Of a stretch of DNA of 28,395 nt, positions 8,701-16,969 are shown piece by piece. The notes beneath the pieces were generated by a model. The model was not told where the DNA came from. It ran no database searches and worked only from the letters and a program-made list of their open reading frames with translations. Source of the DNA: Bacillota bacterium. Its GTDB lineage: Bacteria > Bacillota_E > JAJZYS01 > JAJYTV01. How positions within the stretch are numbered: position 1 is the stretch's first letter; every line of letters begins with the position of its first letter. The DNA lies in contig JAJZVM010000043.1 of assembly GCA_021845645.1 (NCBI GenBank), forward strand, positions 1 to 28,395, given 5' to 3'. The position numbers were made by a program, and so were the translations under genes.

Positions 8701-10281
8701 CTAGCGGTCCGACTCGGCGACACTCAAACCGAAGCTCGCCAGGATGATCGGGAAGTCCTGGAATGCCGCGCCCTCGACGGCTAAGGCGAGGACGGGCCAG
8801 TTGGCGAACGACGGTGGCATGGCGTGCCAGCGCAGCACCTGTCCCGTCGACGCAAGGCGGAGCCAGTGGAAGGCCGCGCCGAGCGGGGCCTCGCTCCAGC
8901 CAAGGGCGGCGCCGGCCTGAGGCTGCCACGCCATGCGCACGGGACCAGCCGGCAGCGCGCCCAGTGCCTCCTCGATCAGACGCTGGGAGCCGCTTGCCTC
9001 TTCGGCAAGCACGCGGAGCCGAGCATAGGCGTCGCCCTCCTGGGCCAGGGCGACCGGCAACTTTCGCTCCCGGTAAGCCCCGTAGGGCTGGATCGAGCGC
9101 AGGTCCCTGCCAAGGCCTGACGCTCGCCCGGCAGGCCCGACCACACTGTGGTGCAGTGCACTTTGCACCTGCAGGACCCCGACCTGTTCGACGCGGTCCA
9201 GGAAGCCGTTGTCGTAGGCGAGCTGGTTGACGATCCGCTCGAGCCTCTGGGCGGCCTGACGGGTGGTGTTGACGATGTCGGACACCTCGGCTTCGCCAAT
9301 ATCCGTCGCGACACCGCCAAGGCGGACAAGGCCGAAGAGGTAGCGGTGGCCGGCGATCCGGCCGCTCAGGCGCAGGAGGTCCTCGACCAGCGCGGCGAGC
9401 ATGGCTGTCGGTACCTGCAGCCCCGTCGCCTCGACGAGATCTTCGATGGTGCAGATGTGGGAGCGCAGCCGTTCGAGCTCTGCGAAGACAAGGCGCAGAA
9501 TCAGGGCCCTTGGCGGCGGCGCCAGGTGCGCTATCGCCTCCGCCGCCTGTGCGAAGGCAAGGGAGTGCGCCACGGCGGATGTGCCGTTCAGACGCTCGGC
9601 AAGCAGGAGGGCATTTGCGACGTCCCGGCCCTCGGCGATCTTTTCGAGACCGCGGTATTTGTAGAAGAGGCGTGGCGTCGCGTGGAGGATCTGCTCGCCT
9701 TCTGACTCGAGGCGGAACTGCGCACTTTCGGCGATGCCGGAGTAGACGGGTCCGACGGACATGGAGAACGCTCCTGGCGCATCCACGAACCGCTGCGGCC
9801 GCCAGACGCGCTCCGCGCGCGGCGGTTTGGGCTTCGCCGGGCCATAGGCGGGGCGCATCGGTGCAACGCCTTCCGGCCAGTCCTCGTTGTGCAGGACGAA
9901 GTCGCCGAGGAGCGGATGCCCCTCGAAAGGGATCTCGAAGAGGTCCTCGATCTCGCGCTCCGGCCAGTCTGCCGCGAAGGTGATCGGACTGATCGATGGG
10001 AGCTGATCGCCTGCCTCGCCACGCAGTAGCACGTGGACGAAACCGGAGCGGCTGAGGCAGTAGAAAACGTAGCGGCAGTGCCAGCGGACATTCTCCCATT
10101 CGAGCACGATGCCTGCGAGGGCATAGCCGTGGCGGACGGCACTGTCGACCACGCGCGGCAGATGCTCAGCGGAGGTCATGATCTCCGCCTGGTCGCCGTC
10201 GCGCACGAGGGCATCCCGCGGCAGGAACTTCGAGAGTGCGGCCAGCAGCGCGGCGTTGGGTGCGAGGCAGAGGTCGGACAT
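8701..10281 (-). CDS. NuoCD/HyfG-like large subunit without NiFe ligands
   Basis: The 526-residue product is a fusion of a NuoC domain (about 1-135, signature DWPEREIEDLFEIPFEGHP at 105-123) and a NuoD/HyfG/HycE domain (about 170-526, with GPVYSGIAESAQFRLESEGE and FYKYRGLEKIAEGRD). In hydrogenases the NiFe centre is held by two CxxC motifs. The first, usually ER.CGIC...H, reads ERLNGTSAVAH here (N232 and S235 replace the cysteines, H239 is kept). The second, usually DPC..C.DR at the C-terminus, reads FGLSVAESDR (S520 and E523). The protein therefore cannot be a hydrogenase; quinone chemistry as in NuoD is also unsupported. ATG at 10281 follows an almost perfect AGGAGGTGAT. It lies between the HyfF-like gene (17-base gap) and the small-subunit gene. 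Best match of type: the Ehr-like, hydrogenase-related complexes. Confidence 0.92.
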   Translation of the reverse strand: MSDLCLAPNAALLAALSKFLPRDALVRDGDQAEIMTSAEHLPRVVDSAVRHGYALAGIVLEWENVRWHCRYVFYCLSRSGFVHVLLRGEAGDQLPSISPITFAADWPEREIEDLFEIPFEGHPLLGDFVLHNEDWPEGVAPMRPAYGPAKPKPPRAERVWRPQRFVDAPGAFSMSVGPVYSGIAESAQFRLESEGEQILHATPRLFYKYRGLEKIAEGRDVANALLLAERLNGTSAVAHSLAFAQAAEAIAHLAPPPRALILRLVFAELERLRSHICTIEDLVEATGLQVPTAMLAALVEDLLRLSGRIAGHRYLFGLVRLGGVATDIGEAEVSDIVNTTRQAAQRLERIVNQLAYDNGFLDRVEQVGVLQVQSALHHSVVGPAGRASGLGRDLRSIQPYGAYRERKLPVALAQEGDAYARLRVLAEEASGSQRLIEEALGALPAGPVRMAWQPQAGAALGWSEAPLGAAFHWLRLASTGQVLRWHAMPPSFANWPVLALAVEGAAFQDFPIILASFGLSVAESDR

Positions 10282-10298
10282 GTTTCATCACCTCCTGC

Positions 10299-11747
10299 TC
10301 AGCGGGCTATGGCGAGCGAGGCGAGGGTAAGGAGACGATGCAGGAGCGGCGGGGTGTAGAGCCCCAGGCCGAGCACCGGCAGGATGCTGAGCGAGATCGC
10401 CAGGACGACGCTGCCCGGCAGGCGGTGCGGCTCGGACGTCTCGGGCGGCGCGCCGTCACCGAACACCATCCGCCCCACTTGCATCATCACGCCGATGAAT
10501 GCGACCGCGATGAATAGGGCAAGCAGGCCTACGATCCAGCCGTCGCCGGCAAGGAACCCACTCCTCAGGACGGAGAACTCGCTCAGGAAGACCGCGAACG
10601 GTGGTACGCCAGCGATCGCCAGGGCAGCTGCCAACAGCATGGCGGCGGTGAACGGCGACGCACGCATGAGCCCCCGCACATCCGCGATGTTGCGCGAGCG
10701 GTAGATTAGCAGGACGGCGCCGGCAGCGTAGAATGCCAGCGACTTGGCGAGGCCGTGCGTGATCATCTGGTAGAGGCCGGCATAGGAACCCGCCTGGCCA
10801 AAGCCCACGGCTGTAACGATGATGCCCATGTGCTCGACGGTGGAGTAGGCCAGCATGCGTTTGAAGTCGTGCACCTGCAGCAGCAGAAACGCGGCCGCTC
10901 CCACCGACATGAGGCCGAAGGCTATCAGCCAGTCGCCCACGGGGAAGTGCGGGATCGCGTACCAGACCGGCATCAGGCGCAGGATCACGTAGAGCACGGT
11001 GCTCACCTCGACGCCCGACAGGAGTGCGCAGACCGGGGACGGGGCCTGCGAGTGGGCGTCCGGCAGCCAGGTATGCAGCGGGAAGAGACCCACTTTCGTG
11101 CCGAAACCGACCAGCACCAGTACAAACGCGAGTCGCAGGACGTTTGGTGACATCTTGGCCGCCTCCGCGACGAGCGACGCCCAGGTCTCGGGTGCTGCGG
11201 GTGACACGCCGTGCAGGCCATAGAGCAGAAGCAGGATGCCGAGTACGGCCACCGTCGCGCCCATGATCGTCAGGATGGCGTATTTCCACGCCGCCTCGAG
11301 CCCTTCGGCGGTGCGGTTGAAGCCGACAAGGAAGACCGAGAGCAGTGTCGTGAGTTCCACGGCAACCCAGGTGAGAGCCGGCTGGAGCAGGAGCGGCACG
11401 AGAAAGAGCGATGTGACGAAGAGGTTCAGGTCAAGGTAGTACCTGCGCTCGCGCCTCTCGTCACCCCCCGCCTCGCGGGCGATGTAACCCCAGGAGTATA
11501 GGGCTGCGGTCACGGCGAGGACGGCCTGCAACAGGAGGAGGAGGGTGGAGAGCGCGTCGGCGCCGACCCAATTGGGGAGGGGCATCCAGGCCCCCGAGAT
11601 GCCCACCCCTTGCGCCGTCCGGAGTGCGATGGCGAGCGCGAGAAGGGCTGCGACGAGTGTCGCGACGCGGGCGAGGGTGGGCTTTGCGGGAACCAGGGTG
11701 ACGAGCGCGGCGGCGAGCGGCAGGAGCGGAAGCAGCACGAGGATCAT
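10299..11747 (-). CDS. hyfF: HyfF-like proton-translocating subunit (NuoN/NuoM family)
   Basis: A 482-residue membrane protein with about 13-14 transmembrane segments, somewhat shorter than E. coli HyfF (526). It shows the proton-antiporter core: E131 in TWVAVELTTLL (TM5), K155 in AAWKYAILTIMG, K218 in GFGTKVGLFPLHTWLPDAHSQAPSP (TM7-8, H232), then ALLSGVEVSTVLYVILR, where the usual channel lysine is replaced by a serine/threonine pair (S249, T250). TVEHMGII, typical of hydrogenase-4 pumps, follows. It would be the second antiporter-like subunit of the membrane arm, next to the HyfE- and HyfB-like proteins. ATG at 11747 overlaps the preceding stop (ATGA) with GGAGG seven bases upstream, so translation is coupled. 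Confidence 0.92.
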   Translation of the reverse strand: MILVLLPLLPLAAALVTLVPAKPTLARVATLVAALLALAIALRTAQGVGISGAWMPLPNWVGADALSTLLLLLQAVLAVTAALYSWGYIAREAGGDERRERRYYLDLNLFVTSLFLVPLLLQPALTWVAVELTTLLSVFLVGFNRTAEGLEAAWKYAILTIMGATVAVLGILLLLYGLHGVSPAAPETWASLVAEAAKMSPNVLRLAFVLVLVGFGTKVGLFPLHTWLPDAHSQAPSPVCALLSGVEVSTVLYVILRLMPVWYAIPHFPVGDWLIAFGLMSVGAAAFLLLQVHDFKRMLAYSTVEHMGIIVTAVGFGQAGSYAGLYQMITHGLAKSLAFYAAGAVLLIYRSRNIADVRGLMRASPFTAAMLLAAALAIAGVPPFAVFLSEFSVLRSGFLAGDGWIVGLLALFIAVAFIGVMMQVGRMVFGDGAPPETSEPHRLPGSVVLAISLSILPVLGLGLYTPPLLHRLLTLASLAIAR

Positions 11748-12409
11748 CGGGGTCCCTCCTCGCGCAGCCCGGCCAGCGCGCCGACATGTGTCGTGCCGAT
11801 GCGTTCAGAGATCGTCCGAGTCAGAAGCGCGACGATGATGGTGACGATGATGCCCTCGAGGGCGGCGACGATCTCCCACAGCGCCGAGGTGGTGGCGATG
11901 GCGATGCCGGCGAAGAAGGCTGCGTTGTCGAGCATGAGCAGGCTGAGGAACTGCGGCAGCGCCTCGCGCCGCACGGCGAGCGCGTAGACCGAGATCAGGA
12001 GGCTTGCGAGCCCCACAGGCAGGTTGACGGCTACGAAGCCCTGTGCCTGGGCGACCACGGGCTGAGCGACAAAGTAGGCGACGAGGCTGGCGCCGATCGC
12101 GATCACCAGGGACGTGGGCACGCTCACGGCAAGCTCGACCTCGCGTCGCGACTGGAAGCTGCCACCCAAAGAACGCCTGAGCATCCAGGGGATGATCACG
12201 GCCTTGGCGGCCACGGTGATGATGGCGACGAGCAGGAGGTCCAGCGAGTGCAGGGCGTAGGCCTGCAAAAGGGCCGATGCGCTCAGCAGCAGGGACTGCC
12301 GCACGAAGAGGCTGAGCGAGGCCGCCGACTGCCTCGACGCGAGGAACAGGAAGACGGTCATCAGGAAGAGCGCGGCCGCGAGCGCGTTGAGGCCGTAGAG
12401 TAGAGACAT
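11744..12409 (-). CDS. hyfE: HyfE-like membrane subunit (NuoK-related)
   Basis: A 221-residue hydrophobic protein with about six or seven membrane helices, matching hydrogenase-4 component E (216 in E. coli). In this family the C-terminal half resembles NuoK; here it contains LPQFLSLLMLDNAAFFAGIA. The segment HSLDLLLVAIITVAAKAVIIPWMLRR, with its conserved lysine, is characteristic of HyfE. It links the HyfC-like protein to the antiporter-like subunits. AAGGAGG overlaps the stop of the HyfC-like gene; ATG at 12409 is 12 bases beyond it, while an in-frame GTG at 12415 is at the better distance of six, so two extra residues are possible. The longer open frame to 12694 runs inside the upstream gene and is not used. 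Confidence 0.9.
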   Translation of the reverse strand: MSLLYGLNALAAALFLMTVFLFLASRQSAASLSLFVRQSLLLSASALLQAYALHSLDLLLVAIITVAAKAVIIPWMLRRSLGGSFQSRREVELAVSVPTSLVIAIGASLVAYFVAQPVVAQAQGFVAVNLPVGLASLLISVYALAVRREALPQFLSLLMLDNAAFFAGIAIATTSALWEIVAALEGIIVTIIVALLTRTISERIGTTHVGALAGLREEGPR

Positions 12410-12426
12410 CTGCACCCTGCGCCTCC

Positions 12427-13377
12427 TTACATGCGGAAGATCGCTGCGACCATGGCCACTACGGCCGTGACGAAGGTTGCACCGAGGAACTCCGATATGC
12501 GGAAGAGGCGCAGCTTGGCGAGCGACGTCTCGATGGCGGCGATCAGCAGCGCAAAGACGAGGAGCTTGAGCGATACGAGCACAACCGCCAGGGCCAGCGC
12601 CCCCGCGGCGGGCGACGCGGCCAGGCCCCACGGCGTCACGAGCACGTTCAGGAAGACAAGCGAGAGCACCATGAGCTTCATCTGGCCCGCCCACTTGATG
12701 AGCGCCAGCGAGGGGCCCGAGTACTCGAGGCTCTTTGACTCGTCGATCATCGCGAGCTCGAAGTGGCCGCCTGGATTATCGACGGGCAGGCGTCCGGTCT
12801 CCGCCAGCACGATCATGACGAAGGCCGCGGCCAGGAGGACGTGGCTCGGGGCGAAGAACGCCGCAGGCGACTGGACCCACTGCTGCTGCACCACGTACGG
12901 GATGGTGGAGTTTGCGACGAACGAGACGGTAAAGAAGATGATGATGAAAATGGGTTCGACAAGCAGGCTGACCATGCGCGTGCGGCTGGCGCCGACCGCG
13001 CCGTACGGGTTCGCGGCGTCCACAGCGGCCAGGGCCGTGAAGAAGCCGCCGAGGCCAAGGATGAAGCCGGCCCCCACCATGTCGCCCGCGAAGGCGAAGA
13101 AGAGCGGGAACGTGGTGAGCGCGGGGATGAGCAGTGTCACCGCGAGCGGCGCGACAAAGCTGATGTAGGGGGCGAAGTGGAATATCCAGGATGCCTGCGT
13201 CGAGACGACCCGGCTCTTGCGCAAGAGCTTCCTGAGGTCGTAGTAGGGCTGCAGGGGGCTTGCGGCGACCTTGCCCTGGATGGTCTCCTCGAGCCAGGAA
13301 ATCGTGCCCTTGTAGAGTGGGGCCAAGAGGACGACGGTCAGGACCTGCAGCAGGTTCAGGAGCAGGGAACTCGCCAC
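12427..13377 (-). CDS. hyfC: HyfC/HycD-like membrane subunit (NuoH family)
   Basis: First gene of the operon. The 316-residue membrane protein has about eight helices. It shows the HyfC/NuoH hallmarks: LQPYYDLRKLLRKSRV with ASWIFHFAPYI near the N-terminus, and ETGRLPVDNPGGHFELAMIDE (193-213) with E207, E213 and E218, the acidic residues of the loop that couples the soluble arm to proton flow in NuoH. It anchors the small and large subunits to the membrane arm. Start is GTG at 13377 with GGGGAGG seven bases upstream. A good promoter lies at 13575-13604, leaving a leader of about 190 bases. Confidence 0.93.
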   Translation of the reverse strand: MASSLLLNLLQVLTVVLLAPLYKGTISWLEETIQGKVAASPLQPYYDLRKLLRKSRVVSTQASWIFHFAPYISFVAPLAVTLLIPALTTFPLFFAFAGDMVGAGFILGLGGFFTALAAVDAANPYGAVGASRTRMVSLLVEPIFIIIFFTVSFVANSTIPYVVQQQWVQSPAAFFAPSHVLLAAAFVMIVLAETGRLPVDNPGGHFELAMIDESKSLEYSGPSLALIKWAGQMKLMVLSLVFLNVLVTPWGLAASPAAGALALAVVLVSLKLLVFALLIAAIETSLAKLRLFRISEFLGATFVTAVVAMVAAIFRM

Positions 13378-13464
13378 CGCAACGCCTCCCCGGCTTCCCT
13401 GGGTTGACTGACCTGGGGCGAGACAACAAATAGGCCCACCCTGCCGCCAGACACGACCCTGGGC

Positions 13465-13479
13465 ACAGCAATCTGCTGT
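13465..13479. promoter_or_regulatory. Perfect 6+3+6 inverted repeat in the operon leader
   Basis: ACAGCA-ATC-TGCTGT forms a perfect short palindrome about 90 bases before the HyfC-like start, inside the predicted transcript leader. It could be an operator for a dimeric regulator or a small hairpin. A repeat of this length can occur by chance, so the call is weak. Confidence 0.3.
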
Positions 13480-13574
13480 ACGCCAGGAGTCGTCAGCCCG
13501 GACGGGCGCGAGTGGACTCCATCACTTGCGGGCGCACTCCCGGCACGCAGCCGTCATACACCTGCCTACGGTGG

Positions 13575-13604
13575 ATTCTACGGACGGGGCCGGAGCCCTG
13601 TCAA
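13575..13604 (-). promoter_or_regulatory. Sigma-A-type promoter of the hydrogenase-like operon
   Basis: Read on the minus strand, a perfect TTGACA (-35, 13604-13599) is followed after 18 bases by TAGAAT (-10, 13580-13575), five of six matches to the consensus. The start of transcription would be near 13568, giving a leader of about 190 bases before the GTG at 13377. It is the best promoter match I found in the window. Confidence 0.65.
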
Positions 13605-13658
13605 CCGGCCGCGGACTGGACAAGCGAAGATCGGTAGCGCGGAGCGGGAAAGCCGGGA

Positions 13659-13688
13659 TTGACGGGCCCTGGGGTCAGGCTGTATAAG
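13659..13688 (+). promoter_or_regulatory. Sigma-A-type promoter of the MutS-like gene pair
   Basis: TTGACG (13659-13664), an 18-base spacer and TATAAG (13683-13688) fit a housekeeping promoter pointing toward the MutS-like genes. The leader would be about 240 bases. The two divergent -35 boxes are only about 55 bases apart, close enough to share one bound regulator. Confidence 0.55.
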
Positions 13689-13931
13689 CGAACTGAGGTA
13701 ATGGAGATCTACCTCCCCCATCAACTGGCGGACTGCTGAACGCGGGGAAACTGCCTGACGGGCTGACGACTCCTACAAGTCCTGTCTTGCTGCATGGCGG
13801 CGGGCGGGATGGAGGAGAGACGCCAGGCCGTTTGTTGTTTGTCTAGGGACGCCTGACTGCGCTACGCCTGCGGCTGAGCGTTGTGCCGCTGCCGCCCGGG
13901 GACTGCTCCGCATAGCTCGGAGGTGAGCGAG

Positions 13932-15470
13932 ATGTCCTCATGCAGCGTCCTCTGGCGCGATCTCGGGGCTGGCCCTGACGCGACCCCTGGTCTGGAGTCT
14001 GGCGACGTCTTCCTCGACCTTGACCTCGACCCGATCTTCACGGCTGTCCTGTCCGGTCGTGAGGAATACGACCTTGCGTCGCTGCTCCAGGCGCCGCTGC
14101 AGGACGCGGACGCCATCAGTTACCGCCATGAGGTCTTCCGGGATCTCGAAGGGCCCGGCATTCGGCTGTCTGTCGCATCGTTTTGCGAGGCCATGGCGAG
14201 CATGCGCCAGCACCTCCGCCAGGCTCAAAGTCTGCGCGAGCCGTATCAGTCTGCCCACTGGTTCCTGCGCGCAGTGGGCATTTACCGGGACGCCGTCCTG
14301 AACCTGAATCGAGCCCTCGAAGCGTCGCGGCCTGCGTCGCGCGGGTTTCGGGCGCTCCGGGCGCACATCGCGCAGTATTGCGGCTCCGAGGCCTTCCAGG
14401 TTTGCGCAGGGGACCTGGACGATGTCAGCCAAGGGCTCGCCGCCATCCGGTACGAAGTCCAGATCCGGGGCAGCCGCGTCACGGTGCGCAAGCATGAGGG
14501 CGCCCTTGACTACAGCGCCGAGATCGACGAGACCTTCGCCCGCTTCAGACAGGGTGCGGTCAAGGACTACCGGGTGGCGTTTCACGATTACCCCGACATG
14601 AACCATGTGGAGAGCGGCATCCTGCATCTCGTCGCACGCCTCTACCCCGAGGCCTTCAGCTCGCTCCTGCAATTTGGCGAGCGACATGGCGACTACCTCG
14701 ACGCGACTTTGGCCCGCTTCGACAGGGAAGTGCAGTTCTACCTCGGGTACTTGCAGTTCATCGCGCCGATCCGCGACGCCGGTCTGCCCTTCTGTTACCC
14801 GCAGATCTCGGCGACGTCCAAGGAGGTGGCGGCGTCCGAGACGTTCGACCTGGCGCTGGCGAGAACTCTGGTCGGGGACGGGCGCTCCGTCGTGTGCAAC
14901 GACTTCACTCTGCAGGGCGGCGAACGCATCTTCGTCGTCTCCGGTCCGAACCAAGGGGGCAAGACGACCTTCGCCAGGACGTTCGGGCAACTGCATTACA
15001 TCGGGCGGCTTGGCTGGCCCGTACCCGGGCGTTCTGCCCGCCTCCAACTCTGCGATCGCATCTTCACGCACTTCGAGAGGCCGGAGCAGGTTGAGAAGCT
15101 GCAGGGGAAGCTGCAGGACGAGCTCCTGCGGATCCGAGCGGTCCTCGAGCAGGCGACGGGGAAGAGCGTTCTCGTCATGAACGAGAGCTTCGCCTCGACG
15201 ACGGTGAAGGACGCCCGCTTCCTCGGTCGGAAGATCCTGCAGCAGGTGATGGACCGCGACATGCTCTGCGTCTATGTCACCTTCATCGACGAGCTGGCCT
15301 CCCTCGACACGAGCGTCGTGAGCATGGTGAGCACCGTGCTCCCGGAAGACCCCGCGACACGCACCTTCAAGGTTGTGCGGGGACCCGCGGACGGCATCGC
15401 GCACGCCATCGCTCTCGCGGAGAAGCACCGGGTGACCTATGCGGCCCTTAGGGAGCGGCTGGCGCGATGA
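13932..15470 (+). CDS. MutS-type ATPase, first of a tandem pair
   Basis: The 512-residue product has a C-terminal MutS ATPase domain: Walker A GPNQGGKT (338-345), then ERPEQVEKLQGKLQDELLRI and a Walker B-like strand VLVMNESF (413-420) followed by the family's ST signal (ASTT). The N-terminal 300 residues are helical, like MutS core/lever domains, but there is no mismatch-recognition domain I and no Smr nuclease or KOW region as in MutS2. In standard MutS the Walker B strand ends in DE; here N-E takes that place. ATG at 13932 has GGAGG at 13919-13923; an upstream TTG at 13881 is less likely. The stop overlaps the next start (ATGA), so the two proteins are probably made in equal amounts and may pair as a heterodimer. 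Its target (DNA or otherwise) is unknown. Confidence 0.85.
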   Translation: MSSCSVLWRDLGAGPDATPGLESGDVFLDLDLDPIFTAVLSGREEYDLASLLQAPLQDADAISYRHEVFRDLEGPGIRLSVASFCEAMASMRQHLRQAQSLREPYQSAHWFLRAVGIYRDAVLNLNRALEASRPASRGFRALRAHIAQYCGSEAFQVCAGDLDDVSQGLAAIRYEVQIRGSRVTVRKHEGALDYSAEIDETFARFRQGAVKDYRVAFHDYPDMNHVESGILHLVARLYPEAFSSLLQFGERHGDYLDATLARFDREVQFYLGYLQFIAPIRDAGLPFCYPQISATSKEVAASETFDLALARTLVGDGRSVVCNDFTLQGGERIFVVSGPNQGGKTTFARTFGQLHYIGRLGWPVPGRSARLQLCDRIFTHFERPEQVEKLQGKLQDELLRIRAVLEQATGKSVLVMNESFASTTVKDARFLGRKILQQVMDRDMLCVYVTFIDELASLDTSVVSMVSTVLPEDPATRTFKVVRGPADGIAHAIALAEKHRVTYAALRERLAR

Positions 15471-16969
15471 AGGCGTTTCTCATGCATCCTGACCGGGACT
15501 TCGACCTCGCCGCAGACCTGCCGGCACAAGCGGGCGATCTCGCCCTGGACCTCGATCTCGGCGCTCTCTTCGACGCCATGTCGCGTGGCGATGCATTCCT
15601 GCGCGATGTGGCTGCGAGGGCCGTGCTCCAGAGCCTCACCGAGCCCGCAGAGATCTCCTACCGCCAGGAGATCCTGCGCGACAGCCTTGCGCATCCCGAG
15701 GTCGTCCGCGAACTCTACGACCTGACGGTGGATACGATCGTGGGGCACAGGAAGGTCCATGGCAGTTTCTACTTCGCGCGTTCGCCGGAGTCGGTCCTCG
15801 TCAGGTCGATCAACTTGCTCGAGTACCTGACCGGCCGCTTGCAGGCGCTGCACGACCTCGCCGAGGCGCAACGCATCAGATTCCGCTCGGCCGGTTTCAC
15901 GAGGCTCTTCACGATGCTCACGTCCGAGCTGGACGACAGCTACTTCGAGGAAGTCAGGGGACACCTCAGGCAGCTGCGCTTCGCGAACGGAGTCGTCATG
16001 AGCGTGGAGCTCGGACAGGGCTGCAAGGGCAAGCGCTACCTGCTGCACCGGGCGCCCGACGTCCGACGCGCCAGCTGGCTCGGGCGGATCTTCGGCAGCG
16101 ACAAGCCCGAGTACAGCTTCGAGATCGCGGACCGCGACGAAGGCGGGCACCAGGCGCTCGGGGAGCTGCGGGGTAGAGGTATCAATTCGGTGGCCAACGC
16201 CCTCGCCCAGTCCGCGGACCATATCCTGAGCTTCTTCGACATGTTGCGGGGCGAACTCGGCTTTTACGTCGGCTGCCTGAACCTGTATGAGACCTATTCC
16301 GGTAAAGGTGAGCCGACCTGCATCCCGGTGCCGGCGTCCGTGGGCGGTGACGCATTGGTTGCACGGGAACTCTATGATGCCTGCCTGGCATTGCGAGTGG
16401 AGGGCAGAGCTGTCGGCAACGACATCGCCGCCGACGGCAAGCAGATCATCGTCATCACGGGCGCGAACCAGGGCGGCAAGTCGACCTTCCTGCGCAGTGT
16501 GGGCCTCGCCTACATGATGATGCAATGCGGCATGTTCGTGGCGGCGGAGGAGTTCTCCGCTGCTGTTTGCGACGGGGTGTACACGCACTTCAAGCGGCAA
16601 GAGGATGTGGCCCTGCAAAGCGGCAAGCTAGATGAGGAACTTCAGCGGATGAGCGTGATCGCGAGTCTGGTCAAGCCCCTGGCCGTGGTCCTCTTCAACG
16701 AGTCCTTCTCTTCGACCAACGAGAGGGAAGGGTCCGAGATCGCACGGCAGGTCATACAGGCGCTCCTCGAGGCTCGTGTCCGTGTGCTCTTCGTCACCCA
16801 TCTCTTCGAGCTTGCGGAGACCTTCCACAGCGCAGGGATGGACGGTGCACTCTTCCTTCTGGCCGAGAGGCTACCTGACGGCCGCCGAACATTCAGGATG
16901 CTTGAAGGCGCGCCGCAGCCGACCAGCCACGGCGAGGATCTCTACTGGCGCATCTTTGGTGCGCCATAG
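15467..16969 (+). CDS. MutS-type ATPase, second of a tandem pair
   Basis: A 500-residue paralogue of the preceding protein. Both have a DLDLD-type acidic N-terminal stretch followed by ISYR and a helical core. The ATPase is more canonical than in the first copy: GANQGGKST (332-340), the MutS sequence block YMMMQCGMFVAAEEF (349-363), Walker B-like VVLFNESFSST (407-417), and LFVTHLFELAE, where the H-loop histidine after the strand is present (the first copy has VYVTFIDELA and lacks it). It too has no domain I, so classical mismatch binding is unlikely. It starts inside the stop of the first gene, with GGGAG about 12 bases upstream. The asymmetry (one copy with, one without the histidine) suggests a heterodimer with one stronger ATPase site. 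Confidence 0.87.
   Translation: MKAFLMHPDRDFDLAADLPAQAGDLALDLDLGALFDAMSRGDAFLRDVAARAVLQSLTEPAEISYRQEILRDSLAHPEVVRELYDLTVDTIVGHRKVHGSFYFARSPESVLVRSINLLEYLTGRLQALHDLAEAQRIRFRSAGFTRLFTMLTSELDDSYFEEVRGHLRQLRFANGVVMSVELGQGCKGKRYLLHRAPDVRRASWLGRIFGSDKPEYSFEIADRDEGGHQALGELRGRGINSVANALAQSADHILSFFDMLRGELGFYVGCLNLYETYSGKGEPTCIPVPASVGGDALVARELYDACLALRVEGRAVGNDIAADGKQIIVITGANQGGKSTFLRSVGLAYMMMQCGMFVAAEEFSAAVCDGVYTHFKRQEDVALQSGKLDEELQRMSVIASLVKPLAVVLFNESFSSTNEREGSEIARQVIQALLEARVRVLFVTHLFELAETFHSAGMDGALFLLAERLPDGRRTFRMLEGAPQPTSHGEDLYWRIFGAP

Noticed and set aside
8522..10099. 525-codon minus-strand frame across the large-subunit gene
   Set aside because: Same strand but out of register with the NuoCD-like protein, with a low-complexity composition.
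8701..10281. Initial reading as an energy-conserving [NiFe] hydrogenase or formate hydrogenlyase
   Set aside because: All four metal-binding cysteines are missing and no hydrogenase maturation or formate dehydrogenase genes are nearby.
13938..15428. 496-codon minus-strand frame opposite the first MutS-like gene
   Set aside because: The plus strand has Walker motifs, a ribosome binding site and coupled translation; the antisense frame has none.
15437..16618. 393-codon minus-strand frame opposite the second MutS-like gene
   Set aside because: Mirror of the coding strand; no start signal or recognisable domain.
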